Below, in pieces: positions 1 through 8,435 of a DNA stretch of 64,000 bases. The DNA comes from Sporosarcina gallistercoris. GTDB taxonomy: Bacteria; Bacillota; Bacilli; Bacillales_A; Planococcaceae. Under the pieces are notes generated by a model, which saw only the letters and a list, made by a program, of their open reading frames with translations, searched no databases and was not told the origin of the DNA. Location: the NCBI RefSeq assembly GCF_014836415.1, contig NZ_JACSQY010000002.1:124001-188000 (forward strand), read 5' to 3'. A program made the translations under genes and the position numbers. The stretch's first letter is position 1. Each line of letters starts with the position of its first letter.

Positions 1-2100
1 CTCGGCCAAAGATTTAGCTATGGGTAATCCCAGTCCAGTTCCTTCAGCTATACGATTGAAATTCCGATTCAGTTGTGTAAATTTCTTAAAGATCACATCT
101 GTATTTTTCTGATCTATACCTATGCCTTCATCTTTTACAGAAACACTTACGGTATGATCGTCTTTTTTCACAAGCCTAATCAATATAGCTTCACCCGGAA
201 TAGAGAATTTAATTGCATTCGATATCAAGTTAAGTAAAATCCTATCAAATTTAGAAACATCGACCGCCATAATCAGTTCTTCAAAATCCGGGTCAAATAT
301 AATATTGATGCCTTTCGACTTCGTGTATTGTGAAACGGATTCCACAATATCATCTACAATCGCTACAATATTGTAATTAGTTAAGTATAATTCATATAGC
401 CCGGAGTCTATTTTAGAAATGTCCAATATGTTATTGATGAGCCGATTCAGTCTGTAACAGTTTCTTATGGTCATTTTATTGACATTCAGAATATCTTCTC
501 TATATTCTTCTAAAGAATCATGTTCCAAATATAAATCCAATAATTGAGCGCCACTTGATATTACTGTTAATGGCGTCTTTAGTTCATGGGAGGTGTTAAT
601 GAATAATTCTTCTTGGTCTTTCAACAGTTTCTCCATGCTCTTCTTCGCTAGTTCTTCATCAGATATATCTATTCCTAAAGCAATGATTTTCTCCACCTCA
701 TTATGCTGGTTGATAATAGGTTGGAAAATTGTTTTTGTATGATAGGTGATCCCATCTTTAGTAAACTCTAATTTATGCAGATAGGCTGACTTATTTTCAA
801 TGGATATATTAATATTTTGAACCAATTCCTCTAAATCTTCGGTTCTATAGTAATTAAAAAAATTTTTCCCGATGATATCCGACTCTGTTTTTATCTCTGG
901 CCATTCTTCTTTAAAAGCTTTAAATGAAAACTGATTGAGATAATTTATTTTGTGGTCTTTGTGAGAAAATGATGCATAGTACATAGAGATCTTTTCTACA
1001 CTTTCTTGCAACGCTGTATATTCTTCAATTTTATAACTTGGTTCACTATTTTTATAGATCAGAATGCCACCATCTATATTCCCTTCCTCATCGTAGATAG
1101 GTGTCCCCGCACATTCATAGTAAGCAGTCGTCAGTTCCCTTGCTCCAACGACCATATGTTTAGTTAGTTTTTCTCCTCTTAACACCCTTTGTTCAGGAAT
1201 ATCTTCAAATGATGATTTCTCTCCATTTGTATCATTCATTCTAAAAGCATGATATAGGCGTTCACTGTTAACTGACTCTATATCCGGTATATTTTGCGGA
1301 ATATATCGAACTGGAAATTGCTTGCCCACTTTATTTATATACGTATACTCTCCGTCTTTATCGAGAATATTTACGGCATCTGACATATTGTCCAATATGA
1401 ATTCCATTTCGTTTTTTTGCTTTGTGAGAAGTTTTCTTTCTCGAGTCTTCTCCGTGACGTTATAAAAAGAAGTGACTGCATACTGCCTTGTCCCCTCACC
1501 CGCAATCATTTTTACATTGATGTCCCAATAAGTAGCCGCTCCGTCAGAGCCACGTGATTCCACCTCGAATTCATGACAAGATGTCCCTCTTTTAAGTACA
1601 TCTAAAATGCTTGTTGGAAATGATGGACATCGGCCTATCGGATTGTCAGAGGCGATATTCATCAAGCACAACGTGGTGATATAGTTTTCATCATGACTAA
1701 GTAGAATACAATCCGGATAGCTATAAACTGCTGTAGCTCCATTTCCATTCGTCTTGTTACCGCCAAAGTTATTTAACGTGTATTCCAGCGCTGAATCCTT
1801 CTGTTCTTCAAAGTGATATACTTTATAGTCTTCATTACCTAAACTATCAACGCTTACTTTAACTTCCAGTGGCAAATGATCGCTATTAAAAATGTAACCA
1901 TACTGTCTATTTTCAATAACCTGGAACGACATCTGATGTTCGGATTTCAATAAGACCCCTAATTCAAGAAGAGATTTCCCTACTAAATCAGACTCATTAT
2001 ATCCCGTTACCTCCAGAAACCCCGCGCTCACCTGATAAATTATATTATCCACAGTATGTATATGCAGTTCTTTTGATAATCTCTCTGAACCTTTTCTCAT
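1..2100 (-). CDS. PAS-domain sensor histidine kinase, 3' end cut by window
   Basis: The frame is open for 700 codons from an ATG at 2100 (GGTGACC ribosome site just upstream) to the window edge, so the last few residues are missing. The N-terminal two thirds look like successive PAS-type sensor modules; no membrane segment is evident, so it is probably cytosolic. The C-terminus has an H-box SHELKTP with the phospho-acceptor His at about residue 505, an N-box with NLISNAIKFS, then DEGIGI and GTGLGLPIAK ATP-lid motifs. It should autophosphorylate and pass phosphate to a response regulator, which could lie beyond the window edge. The signal is unknown. The gene is AT-richer than the core genes further right. 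Confidence 0.9.
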   Translation of the reverse strand, partial: MRKGSERLSKELHIHTVDNIIYQVSAGFLEVTGYNESDLVGKSLLELGVLLKSEHQMSFQVIENRQYGYIFNSDHLPLEVKVSVDSLGNEDYKVYHFEEQKDSALEYTLNNFGGNKTNGNGATAVYSYPDCILLSHDENYITTLCLMNIASDNPIGRCPSFPTSILDVLKRGTSCHEFEVESRGSDGAATYWDINVKMIAGEGTRQYAVTSFYNVTEKTRERKLLTKQKNEMEFILDNMSDAVNILDKDGEYTYINKVGKQFPVRYIPQNIPDIESVNSERLYHAFRMNDTNGEKSSFEDIPEQRVLRGEKLTKHMVVGARELTTAYYECAGTPIYDEEGNIDGGILIYKNSEPSYKIEEYTALQESVEKISMYYASFSHKDHKINYLNQFSFKAFKEEWPEIKTESDIIGKNFFNYYRTEDLEELVQNINISIENKSAYLHKLEFTKDGITYHTKTIFQPIINQHNEVEKIIALGIDISDEELAKKSMEKLLKDQEELFINTSHELKTPLTVISSGAQLLDLYLEHDSLEEYREDILNVNKMTIRNCYRLNRLINNILDISKIDSGLYELYLTNYNIVAIVDDIVESVSQYTKSKGINIIFDPDFEELIMAVDVSKFDRILLNLISNAIKFSIPGEAILIRLVKKDDHTVSVSVKDEGIGIDQKNTDVIFKKFTQLNRNFNRIAEGTGLGLPIAKSLAE

Positions 2101-2125
2101 ATTAGGTCACCTACATATTTTATAT

Positions 2126-2153
2126 TTATTAGTTCTTAGAAAACGCGTTTCAA
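2126..2153 (-). promoter_or_regulatory. Candidate sigma-A promoter of the PAS kinase
   Basis: TTGAAA (2148-2153) and TAATAA (2126-2131) are separated by 16 bp, about 25 bp before the kinase start. The -10 is imperfect and the flank is AT-rich, so this is tentative. Confidence 0.3.
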
Positions 2154-2208
2154 CTGCTTTTATCCATCATACCACTCGTGCGTGAATCATCTAATACTTA
2201 CTATTAAA

Positions 2209-2246
2209 AACTTCCAGTCTCATTCAAACTCACGAGACTGGAAGTT
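2209..2246 (-). terminator. Rho-independent terminator after the amidohydrolase
   Basis: A perfect 13-bp stem (2209-2221 with 2234-2246) with a 12-nt loop is followed on the minus strand by a short T run. It lies 7 bp past the amidohydrolase stop and separates it from the PAS kinase. Confidence 0.8.
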
Positions 2247-2252
2247 CCAGTT

Positions 2253-3827
2253 TTAGTTTCCTTTATACATGATTTCCCCTGCTACAACCGTCATAAAGGT
2301 TTTCGCTTTCAGCATATCTTCACTATCCACCGTCAGCAAATCCCGATCCAGAATGGTGAAGTCGGCGTCAAAGCCTTTTGCGATTTTACCGCGACTGTCT
2401 GCTTTGTCCATTGTTGCCGCACTACCGGAAGTAAAGAGGGCAACGGATTCATAGCGGCTCAGTTTCTCCTTGGGCAAATAACCTTCATGCTTCTCACCCG
2501 GCTTCCGGCGATATGCAGCTGCATAGATTCCGAGAAGCGGATCCACTTCTTCGACTGGGGCATCCGAGCCTCCCCCGCAGATGAAACCACGTTCAATGAG
2601 CTTCTTCCAGGCATATGCCCAGTCCATCCTGTCCTCACCGAGGCGGTCTTTGGCCCATGGGAAGTCAGATGATACAAACACTGGCTGGATATCGAGAATG
2701 ACCGGCAATCTTTCCATGCGATCGACCAGTTCGTCACTCAACACGTTGACATGAATGATGCGGTCCCGTTTTCCTCCTGCTGGCGGGTTCGCTTCAATTG
2801 CATCGAGCAATTTCTCTAATGCTTTGTCGCCGATCGTATGGACTGCTACGGCTTCCCCGTATTGACGGGCAAGCGCAATGTTTTCACGGATCTCCTCATC
2901 CGTCAGGACGGCCATTCCTGAATTCCCCGGGTCGTCGGAATAGGGTTTACTTAGCAGCGCAGTTCTGCCGCCTAATGCCCCATCGATGAAGAACTTCATC
3001 TCTCCTCCATGAATCCATGGTTCATCATACGTTGCTCCATCTTCCATCAGGGATTGAAAGACCGTGGAACGGCGCAGCAAGTGAGCACGGAATTTAAGCT
3101 TGTCTTCTCCAATGACATTCCGGAACGCTTGAAGCGGATTGCGGTAGTCTGCATAATAGCCAAGATCATCCGTCACTGCACCTGTAATCCCGCGTGCAAG
3201 CAAGTCTTCGACGGAAGCCTGCAATGCACGCGTAAGTGCCGCTTCGTCCGGAACCGGAATGACCGCTTCTACAAGATCCGCCGCACCTTCAAGTAACAAT
3301 CCAGTTGCTTCACCGGCCCCATCCCTGACAATTGTTCCGTTGTCAGGGTCAGGTGTATCTTTTGTAATACCCGCTAGTTCCAATGCCTTTGAATTGGCAA
3401 GCGCCGCATGACGGCACGTTCGTTTCAAAAACATGGGAGACGTACTGATTGAATCCAATTCCAATCGGGTCACTATGCGACAATCCGCGAAGTTGTTTTC
3501 ATTCCATCCGTCCGCTGTAAACCATTCATCTGTCGGATGATCTGCGGCTGCCTCCTTCAAACGGACAAGCATTTGTTCTGCAGAGGTGACGTATGAGAGA
3601 TCCACTTGCAGCAAACGACTCCCGTGCCCGATCATGTGCATGTGACTATCGATGAAACCCGGATACATGACTGCTCCTTGCAAATCCACTTCGTTATCCG
3701 CTTGTGCACGTAACCTATCTAATGTTCCAACTTCGAGAACCGTCCCGTCCTCCGTCAAAACAGCTTCTACTGTCTCGCCTTCTTTTTCCATCGTATAAAT
3801 TCTGCCATTGTGCCAGATTGTTTTCAT
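2253..3827 (-). CDS. YtcJ-like metal-dependent amidohydrolase
   Basis: A 524-residue amidohydrolase-superfamily protein, cytosolic. It begins with a small beta-sandwich (KTIWHNGRIYTM), followed by the metal-binding motif DSHMHM near residue 60 and a late GGGSDAP motif that supplies the conserved metal-site Asp. This layout is that of the amidohydrolase family 3/YtcJ group, which hydrolyses C-N bonds in exoenzyme-like substrates that are mostly unknown. The start at 3827 is preferred because AAGGGGAG lies 10 nt upstream. An in-frame start at 3881 would add 18 residues not expected in the family and run into the ytoQ promoter region. It is divergent from ytoQ. The substrate cannot be told from sequence. 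Confidence 0.85.
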   Translation of the reverse strand: MKTIWHNGRIYTMEKEGETVEAVLTEDGTVLEVGTLDRLRAQADNEVDLQGAVMYPGFIDSHMHMIGHGSRLLQVDLSYVTSAEQMLVRLKEAAADHPTDEWFTADGWNENNFADCRIVTRLELDSISTSPMFLKRTCRHAALANSKALELAGITKDTPDPDNGTIVRDGAGEATGLLLEGAADLVEAVIPVPDEAALTRALQASVEDLLARGITGAVTDDLGYYADYRNPLQAFRNVIGEDKLKFRAHLLRRSTVFQSLMEDGATYDEPWIHGGEMKFFIDGALGGRTALLSKPYSDDPGNSGMAVLTDEEIRENIALARQYGEAVAVHTIGDKALEKLLDAIEANPPAGGKRDRIIHVNVLSDELVDRMERLPVILDIQPVFVSSDFPWAKDRLGEDRMDWAYAWKKLIERGFICGGGSDAPVEEVDPLLGIYAAAYRRKPGEKHEGYLPKEKLSRYESVALFTSGSAATMDKADSRGKIAKGFDADFTILDRDLLTVDSEDMLKAKTFMTVVAGEIMYKGN

Positions 3828-3889
3828 ATCCCCATCGCTCCCCTTTTTCCTTAGTGTACTCGCCGCGACAATTTGAGGCAATATTCTGC

Positions 3890-3895
3890 TACAAT
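3890..3895 (+). promoter_or_regulatory. Candidate -10 element for ytoQ
   Basis: TACAAT lies 30 bp upstream of the ytoQ start. A GCGACA-like -35 sits about 19 bp further upstream, so the -35 match and spacing are poor. Confidence 0.3.
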
Positions 3896-3925
3896 GAAAT
3901 TACAAGAATCGAGGAGGAGATCCAA

Positions 3926-4366
3926 ATGGAATTATCGGTATACTTAGCAGGTGAAATCCATAGCTCTTGGCGTGACGAAATCAAAGAAAAAGCAGCTGCA
4001 TTGCGATTACCTGTGACGTTCTACGGACCTATGGAAAACCACGACCGTTCGGACAACATCGGGGAGGAAATCCTTGGTACACAACATGATGCAGTTGCTA
4101 AAGATGCTGCTGCGTCGAGCTTCAATAACTTACGGACAGAATTGCTGCTGAAGAAATGCGACTTAGTCATCGCATTGTTCGGAGAAAAGTATAAGCAATG
4201 GAATACCGCAATGGATGCAAGTACCGCAGTCGCACTCAACAAGCCCTTGATCTTAATACGTCCGCACGAGCATCACCATGCACTTAAGGAACTCTCAAGA
4301 AAAGCCCACGCCACTGTAGAAACGCCTGACCAAGCGTTAAAAGCACTCAAGTATATCTTCGAATGA
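3926..4366 (+). CDS. ytoQ: YtoQ family protein
   Basis: A 146-residue soluble protein matching the YtoQ family of Bacillales. It opens with ELSVYLAGEIHSSW and contains a Rossmann-like second half (CDLVIALFGEKYKQWN, KPLILIRP) that resembles nucleoside 2-deoxyribosyltransferase-like folds. The biochemical function of the family is not established. The ATG at 3926 is supported by GGAGGAGA 7 nt upstream; the frame stays open further upstream but without a better start. No terminator was seen before pstB, so read-through into pstB is possible. Confidence 0.85.
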   Translation: MELSVYLAGEIHSSWRDEIKEKAAALRLPVTFYGPMENHDRSDNIGEEILGTQHDAVAKDAAASSFNNLRTELLLKKCDLVIALFGEKYKQWNTAMDASTAVALNKPLILIRPHEHHHALKELSRKAHATVETPDQALKALKYIFE

Positions 4367-4372
4367 TTAATC

Positions 4373-4426
4373 TTTACACAATCTTTACACTACCTTCATA
4401 CCCCCTCAACACTTTTTCTCTATACT
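4373..4426 (+). promoter_or_regulatory. Four-site PhoP (Pho box) promoter of pstB
   Basis: TTTACAC at 4373 and 4384, TTCATA at 4395 and TCAACAC at 4406 are phased exactly 11 bp apart. They are followed by a TATACT -10 at 4421-4426, 15 bp from the start of the last box. In Bacillus, PhoP~P binds tandem TTAACA-like hexamers with this helical phase upstream of phosphate-starvation genes. There is no good -35, as expected for an activator-dependent promoter. The layout is the same as upstream of pstS. Confidence 0.8.
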
Positions 4427-4458
4427 GATGAAGAAGTTACAAGAGAGGGGCAGCGCGC

Positions 4459-5271
4459 ATGACTACATTAACGAATTACCGTCAGGCCACTCCGTTGCGA
4501 GTCGTTACACAAACCGAAGCGCCCGCAGCAATTTTCACTACAGAAGGTCTGAACGTATGGTATGGGGACACTCACGCACTAAAAAATATTGATTTGACAA
4601 TTTTTGAAAACGAAGTGACAGCAATCATTGGACCATCCGGGTGTGGTAAATCCACCTATCTTAAAACATTGAACCGGATGGTGGAAACCAACCCGGCAGT
4701 ACGCATTTCCGGGACGGCTCAGTTTAAAGACACCGATTTGCTGCACGCAACTGTAGAACGGTTACGCTCTGAAGTAGGTATGGTATTCCAAAAGCCGAAT
4801 CCCTTCCCGAAATCGATTTATGACAATGTAGCTTATGGCCCGAAACTTCATGGAATTCGTAAAAAAGCAATGTTAGACGAAATCGTGGAAAACAGCCTCA
4901 AAAAAGCCGCGTTGTGGGATGAAGTGAAAGATCGTCTGTCAGCCAGCGCATTCGGACTTTCCGGCGGACAGCAGCAGCGACTCTGTATCGCACGCTCACT
5001 CGCAATCGAGCCTTCTGTTTTGCTCATGGACGAACCCACTTCTGCACTGGATCCTGTGTCCACCAACAAAGTGGAAGAATTGATCGGCGAATTGAAAAAA
5101 GACGTCTCTATTGTCATCGTGACGCACAACATGCAGCAAGCTGCACGGATATCCGATCGCACCGCCTTCTTCCTGCACGGTGAAGTCGTGGAATACGACC
5201 GGACTGAAGCTATCTTCCAAAATCCAACTAGTCACTTAACGGACGATTATGTAAATGGCCGTTTCGGATAA
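4459..5271 (+). CDS. pstB: Phosphate ABC transporter ATP-binding protein PstB
   Basis: A 270-residue ABC ATPase that powers high-affinity phosphate import by the PstSCAB complex on the inner face of the membrane. It has Walker [10 protein letters not shown] (about residues 58-66), the signature LSGGQQQR, Walker [13 protein letters not shown] and the switch His in VIVTHNMQQ. The N-terminus carries about 25 extra residues before the ABC core. GAGAGGGG precedes the ATG. Unusually it is transcribed alone, 3.2 kb upstream of pstS, behind its own Pho box and with its own terminator. Only one pstB is present here, whereas B. subtilis has pstBA and pstBB. Confidence 0.95.
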   Translation: MTTLTNYRQATPLRVVTQTEAPAAIFTTEGLNVWYGDTHALKNIDLTIFENEVTAIIGPSGCGKSTYLKTLNRMVETNPAVRISGTAQFKDTDLLHATVERLRSEVGMVFQKPNPFPKSIYDNVAYGPKLHGIRKKAMLDEIVENSLKKAALWDEVKDRLSASAFGLSGGQQQRLCIARSLAIEPSVLLMDEPTSALDPVSTNKVEELIGELKKDVSIVIVTHNMQQAARISDRTAFFLHGEVVEYDRTEAIFQNPTSHLTDDYVNGRFG

Positions 5272-5278
5272 TTGATGG

Positions 5279-5318
5279 CAAGCCTTTTCCTACACAAAGT
5301 GGGAGAAGGCTTTTTTTT
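5279..5318 (+). terminator. Terminator after pstB
   Basis: The stem AGCCTTTTCC/GGGAGAAGGC is followed by eight T. It isolates pstB from the downstream sensor kinase. Confidence 0.85.
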
Positions 5319-5411
5319 GCGGATTTTTCATCATAGGTATAAATGCTACTATGCAGAAGTAGTCGACATGATAGAATAGAAGTAACAAATTAGAAGATGA
5401 CGAGGTGTACT

Positions 5412-7832
5412 GTGCATAAAAAGAGCATTCGTACCTATTTCATTCGGATCATCGCCGCGTTATCATCATCGCTACTCTTATTACTAGGAATTTCCTATTA
5501 TTATAGTAACTGGATGTTCGAAAAACGTCATGAAGAGTTAGCGCAGCAAGTTGAAAAAGGGGAAGTCATTACGGAACTGTCGGAAAGTATCTCGAACCTC
5601 TTTTTTCGAGCACGCGGTTTTTATGCATTCAAAATGGAAGAAGAGCTTCAGTTGGCTTATGCAGAGCTTCGTCATATACGCGAGGTGAACGATCAGTTAA
5701 CTACCATGGAGTTGACTGAGAAAGAACTTCGGTATACCGATGAAATTGGCGGGTTCATTTCAAATTATGAAAAGAATATTCTTCCTAAAGCAATCGCCTA
5801 TGTGGATGCTGACGATTATGAAGGATTGCGGCGCTTGTCAAGCGGAGGAACCAACCTATCTGTAAACCAATTCATAAAGTATGCAAAGCAATACGAAGAA
5901 CAAGCGGAAGAAGCCCGAAATCAGTTCAACAAAAAATCCGAACAGGAGCTGAACCTTCTCTATATCGTCATTTTTTCAGTCGCTCTAAGCGCATTGTTGT
6001 TCCTAATTTTCTTAAGCTGGCGTGTAATCAGTAAGCTCATTGCTCCTATTGAGTCCATGACAAATGCAACAGAGCGCTATTTAGCAAATCAGGATGTAAA
6101 CTATGAGCCTGAAAAGCGTAACGATGAACTCGGTTCCCTTTCCCGTTCTTTTTCGAGCATGATGTCTACCATCCAACTAAAAGAACAGGAACTTCTTTCA
6201 CAAAACGAAGAACTCGTGTCACAACAGGATGAATTGCTTTCTCAGCAGGATGAATTGTTTACTCGTCAAAGAAAGTTGGAAGATGCCTTATCGGAAGCAC
6301 GCTATGCAAAAATTCGTCTTGAACGCTATAACGGACTTAGTCATCAGCTGTCTTTCTCAGACGACGCTAAAGGGATTGCGACGGCAACTCTCAACTATTT
6401 AGATACACTCTTTTTGATGGATAAAGGGAGTATCTACATGCCTTCAAATAATTTGTATGTCCTGCAAGGTATTTCTGAAGAAGAGTATGCCAGTTATTCT
6501 GATGAGCACATGCACTATGTGTTGAATCGTTTAAAAACAGAACACTATTTCCAATTGGAACGCCTGCTCGATGACGGTTCTATCGAATACGATTTCTATA
6601 CAGCACCCCATCTAACGGATGACTCGTATAAAGCATTTTTCGTCTTAACCCGATCATCTCATAAGTTTTCAGAAGAAGACCAGGCCGACTTATTCGGTCT
6701 TGCTAATCGCATATCCTTTGCGATCGATCGCATTGATCAGTACGCTCTCATGAATAAGGAACGACAGTTGAATCAGACAATATTGGACAATCTGGAAGAA
6801 GGCATTCAATTCATCTCAACAGAAGGAACCTCAGTTCAAGTGAACGATGCCCTTTCAGCCTTGATAGGACAACCCTCTGGCAGGCTCAAACTTACCGACT
6901 GGAGAGAAAAACTTGCCGGATTCACTTCTGACCCCGACAAATTAGCAGGATTTATAAATGGTGTTCTTAACGATGATTCAGGCCGACTCGCAGAGACTGT
7001 CTATACAGTCGAAGGTCCAGAATCGAAAGTGATTTCGCTCTATGGATCTCCTGTTCACTATGAAGGTCAACGGATCGGCACCCTGTTTGTTCACAGGGAC
7101 ATTACCCAAGCATTCGAAGTGGATAAAATGAAAACAGAACTCGTGTCAACGGTTAGTCATGAATTGCGCACTCCCCTTTCAAGTATCATCGGATTTACTG
7201 AATTGCTTATCGGAAAAGAGATGGATAACGCAAGACAATCACGTTATCTCGATGCGATTTATCAAGAAGCAAAACGTCTAACCGCTCTTATTAACGACTT
7301 TTTGGACGTGCAGCGGATGGAATCCGGAAACCAGGAATACTCGATGCAAGAAGTGGACATTGCAGACATTGCCCAGCAAACCATTCAAAATTTTCCATCA
7401 CAGGATAACCATTCGATTGCATTACAGGTGAACGACGAACAAACCATTTGTATAGGAGATTCCGATCGACTTATTCAAGTATTCACGAATTTGCTCAGCA
7501 ATGCGATCAAGTTTTCCCCGGACGGTGGGGATGTGATTGTGGCACTTGCCCCACAAGGTGAATATTTGAAAGTCACTGTCCAGGATCAAGGAATTGGAAT
7601 TCCGGCGGATGAAATTAAGCATATGTTTGAAAAGTTTTATCGGTTTGATAATACGTACCGAAGAAAAATAGGTGGAACCGGTCTAGGGCTTGCGATATGC
7701 CGGAGAATCGTCGAAAAACATGGTGGAGAGATCACGGTGGAGTCTGAAGAAAACGTGGGTACTGCAGTCAGCTTCACAATTCCTTTGAAGCCTTCCCAAA
7801 CACGATTGCCGGAACATTCGGGTCGAAGATGA
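5412..7832 (+). CDS. Membrane-bound sensor histidine kinase
   Basis: About 806 residues. A first membrane helix (about 11-31) and a second (about 182-205) enclose an extracytoplasmic helical domain of roughly 150 residues. Next come a HAMP linker, a Gln/Glu-rich coiled coil with repeated SQQDEL units (about 260-290), a GAF-like region, a PAS-like region (about 455-565), HisKA with SHELRTP (His about 583) and an ATPase domain with GIGIPADE and GTGLGLAICR. The start is uncertain: GTG at 5412 has GAGG 6 nt upstream and is preferred; an ATG at 5397 has no properly spaced site. The gene lies between pstB and pstS, but the domain order is not that of PhoR. Its partner regulator seems to be lost (see 7789-7980). 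Confidence 0.9.
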   Translation: MHKKSIRTYFIRIIAALSSSLLLLLGISYYYSNWMFEKRHEELAQQVEKGEVITELSESISNLFFRARGFYAFKMEEELQLAYAELRHIREVNDQLTTMELTEKELRYTDEIGGFISNYEKNILPKAIAYVDADDYEGLRRLSSGGTNLSVNQFIKYAKQYEEQAEEARNQFNKKSEQELNLLYIVIFSVALSALLFLIFLSWRVISKLIAPIESMTNATERYLANQDVNYEPEKRNDELGSLSRSFSSMMSTIQLKEQELLSQNEELVSQQDELLSQQDELFTRQRKLEDALSEARYAKIRLERYNGLSHQLSFSDDAKGIATATLNYLDTLFLMDKGSIYMPSNNLYVLQGISEEEYASYSDEHMHYVLNRLKTEHYFQLERLLDDGSIEYDFYTAPHLTDDSYKAFFVLTRSSHKFSEEDQADLFGLANRISFAIDRIDQYALMNKERQLNQTILDNLEEGIQFISTEGTSVQVNDALSALIGQPSGRLKLTDWREKLAGFTSDPDKLAGFINGVLNDDSGRLAETVYTVEGPESKVISLYGSPVHYEGQRIGTLFVHRDITQAFEVDKMKTELVSTVSHELRTPLSSIIGFTELLIGKEMDNARQSRYLDAIYQEAKRLTALINDFLDVQRMESGNQEYSMQEVDIADIAQQTIQNFPSQDNHSIALQVNDEQTICIGDSDRLIQVFTNLLSNAIKFSPDGGDVIVALAPQGEYLKVTVQDQGIGIPADEIKHMFEKFYRFDNTYRRKIGGTGLGLAICRRIVEKHGGEITVESEENVGTAVSFTIPLKPSQTRLPEHSGRR

Positions 7833-7980
7833 TCCAAGCATCGCTCTGATGTTGAAAGAAGAATTGGAAGCATACGAATATGAGGTGTTCCCTTTTCAAG
7901 GCGCAGTGAGTTCGTTCGCTTATGCGAAAGAACACCATCACGACTGTATTGGGCGAATTTTGTATATGATGGAGAATATG
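7789..7980 (+). pseudogene. Relic of a response-regulator receiver domain
   Basis: In a frame different from the kinase, the DNA over and after the kinase stop encodes a receiver-like stretch: RVEDDPSIALMLKEELEAY, then EVFPFQG and FAYAKEHHHDCI. This matches the first half of a REC domain (acidic pocket, helix 1, strand 2, start of strand 3). At the expected phospho-Asp strand it reads GRILYMMEN instead of a VLD-type motif, and the remainder is gone, replaced by a terminator. No convincing start codon remains. The overlap with the kinase end is what a kinase-regulator operon would show. Seen directly: the reading frame and motif. Inferred: decay of a former partner gene. Confidence 0.55.
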
Positions 7981-8027
7981 AGTCACTGGGAGAGCAGGAA
8001 ATTGCTGCATCGCCCAGTGACTTTTTT
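7981..8027 (+). terminator. Terminator of the kinase transcript
   Basis: A perfect 10-bp stem AGTCACTGGG/CCCAGTGACT is followed by six T. It cuts off the receiver relic and precedes the repeat array. Confidence 0.85.
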
Positions 8028-8032
8028 CGAGT

Positions 8033-8053
8033 GGGGGTTGGGGTTGGGGGTGG
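8033..8053 (+). other. G-rich tract with quadruplex potential
   Basis: Runs of 5, 4 and 5 G separated by TT, plus a following GG, lie between the kinase terminator and the first minisatellite unit. A quadruplex is possible but only three runs exceed two G. Confidence 0.4.
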
Positions 8054-8298
8054 ACGACAGAACGAGCGGGTTTCTCTGCGAAACGGGCGGGTTGAACGAC
8101 AGAACGAGCGGGTTCCTCGGCGAAACGAGGGGGTTGGACGACAGAACGGGCGGGTTCCTCGACGAAACGAGCGAGTTGGACGACAGAACGAGCGGGTTCC
8201 TCTCTGAAACGAGCGGGTTGGACGACAGAATGAGCGGATTCCTCGCTGAAACGAGCGAGGTGGCCGCTGGAACGGGCGGGTTCCTCACCCATACCGCC
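8052..8298. repeat. 42-bp minisatellite built of two 21-bp half units
   Basis: Five near-identical 42-bp units start at 8052, 8094, 8136, 8178 and 8220, followed by a degenerate sixth from 8262. Each unit has two related 21-bp halves, GACAGAACGAGCGGGTTCCTC-like and GACGAAACGAGCGGGTTGGAC-like, sharing the core ACGAGCGGGTT. Because 42 is a multiple of 3, long open frames run through it on both strands (plus strand repeats DDRTSGFL). There is no ribosome site or start, so I treat it as non-coding. It fills the gap between the kinase terminator and the pstS Pho box. No unique spacers are present, so it is not CRISPR. Confidence 0.9.
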
Positions 8299-8335
8299 AA
8301 ATCCCCCCGGCGGAACGGGCGCCACCTCTTTCATC

Positions 8336-8389
8336 TTTACACAGTCTTTACACTTCTCCCATACTGCCTTTACACTTTCCCCCTATACT
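8336..8389 (+). promoter_or_regulatory. Four-site PhoP (Pho box) promoter of pstSCA
   Basis: TTTACAC occurs at 8336, 8347 and 8369 with a degenerate site at 8358, all in an 11-bp phase. The -10 TATACT is at 8384-8389, again 15 bp from the start of the last box. This is the canonical Bacillus phosphate-starvation promoter layout and predicts PhoP~P activation of pstS-pstC-pstA. Confidence 0.85.
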
Positions 8390-8435
8390 AAAAGTTGTAA
8401 GGGACATACAACATACACAAAGGGGAGAACATTCA

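Noticed and set aside
3009..3296. Plus-strand open frames inside the amidohydrolase and the many similar frames opposite ribosomal genes
   Set aside because: They lie antisense to clearly conserved genes, lack ribosome sites and give unrecognisable translations.
3704..3925. Upstream extension of ytoQ
   Set aside because: The frame is open but overlaps the divergent amidohydrolase start. It lacks a ribosome site, and the family begins at the ATG at 3926.
5397..5411. ATG start for the sensor kinase at 5397
   Set aside because: The only purine-rich sequence directly abuts this ATG. GTG at 5412 has GAGG at normal spacing. Not excluded, only less likely.
8052..8298. CRISPR array
   Set aside because: Units are contiguous with no unique spacers, and no cas genes are in the window. 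The same holds for 49221-49540.
7849..8391. A 180-codon open frame with repeated DDRTSGFL units that could be called a repeat protein
   Set aside because: No ribosome site or credible start. It begins inside the receiver relic, crosses a strong terminator and exists only because the 42-bp unit is a multiple of three and G/C-rich; the minus strand is equally open.
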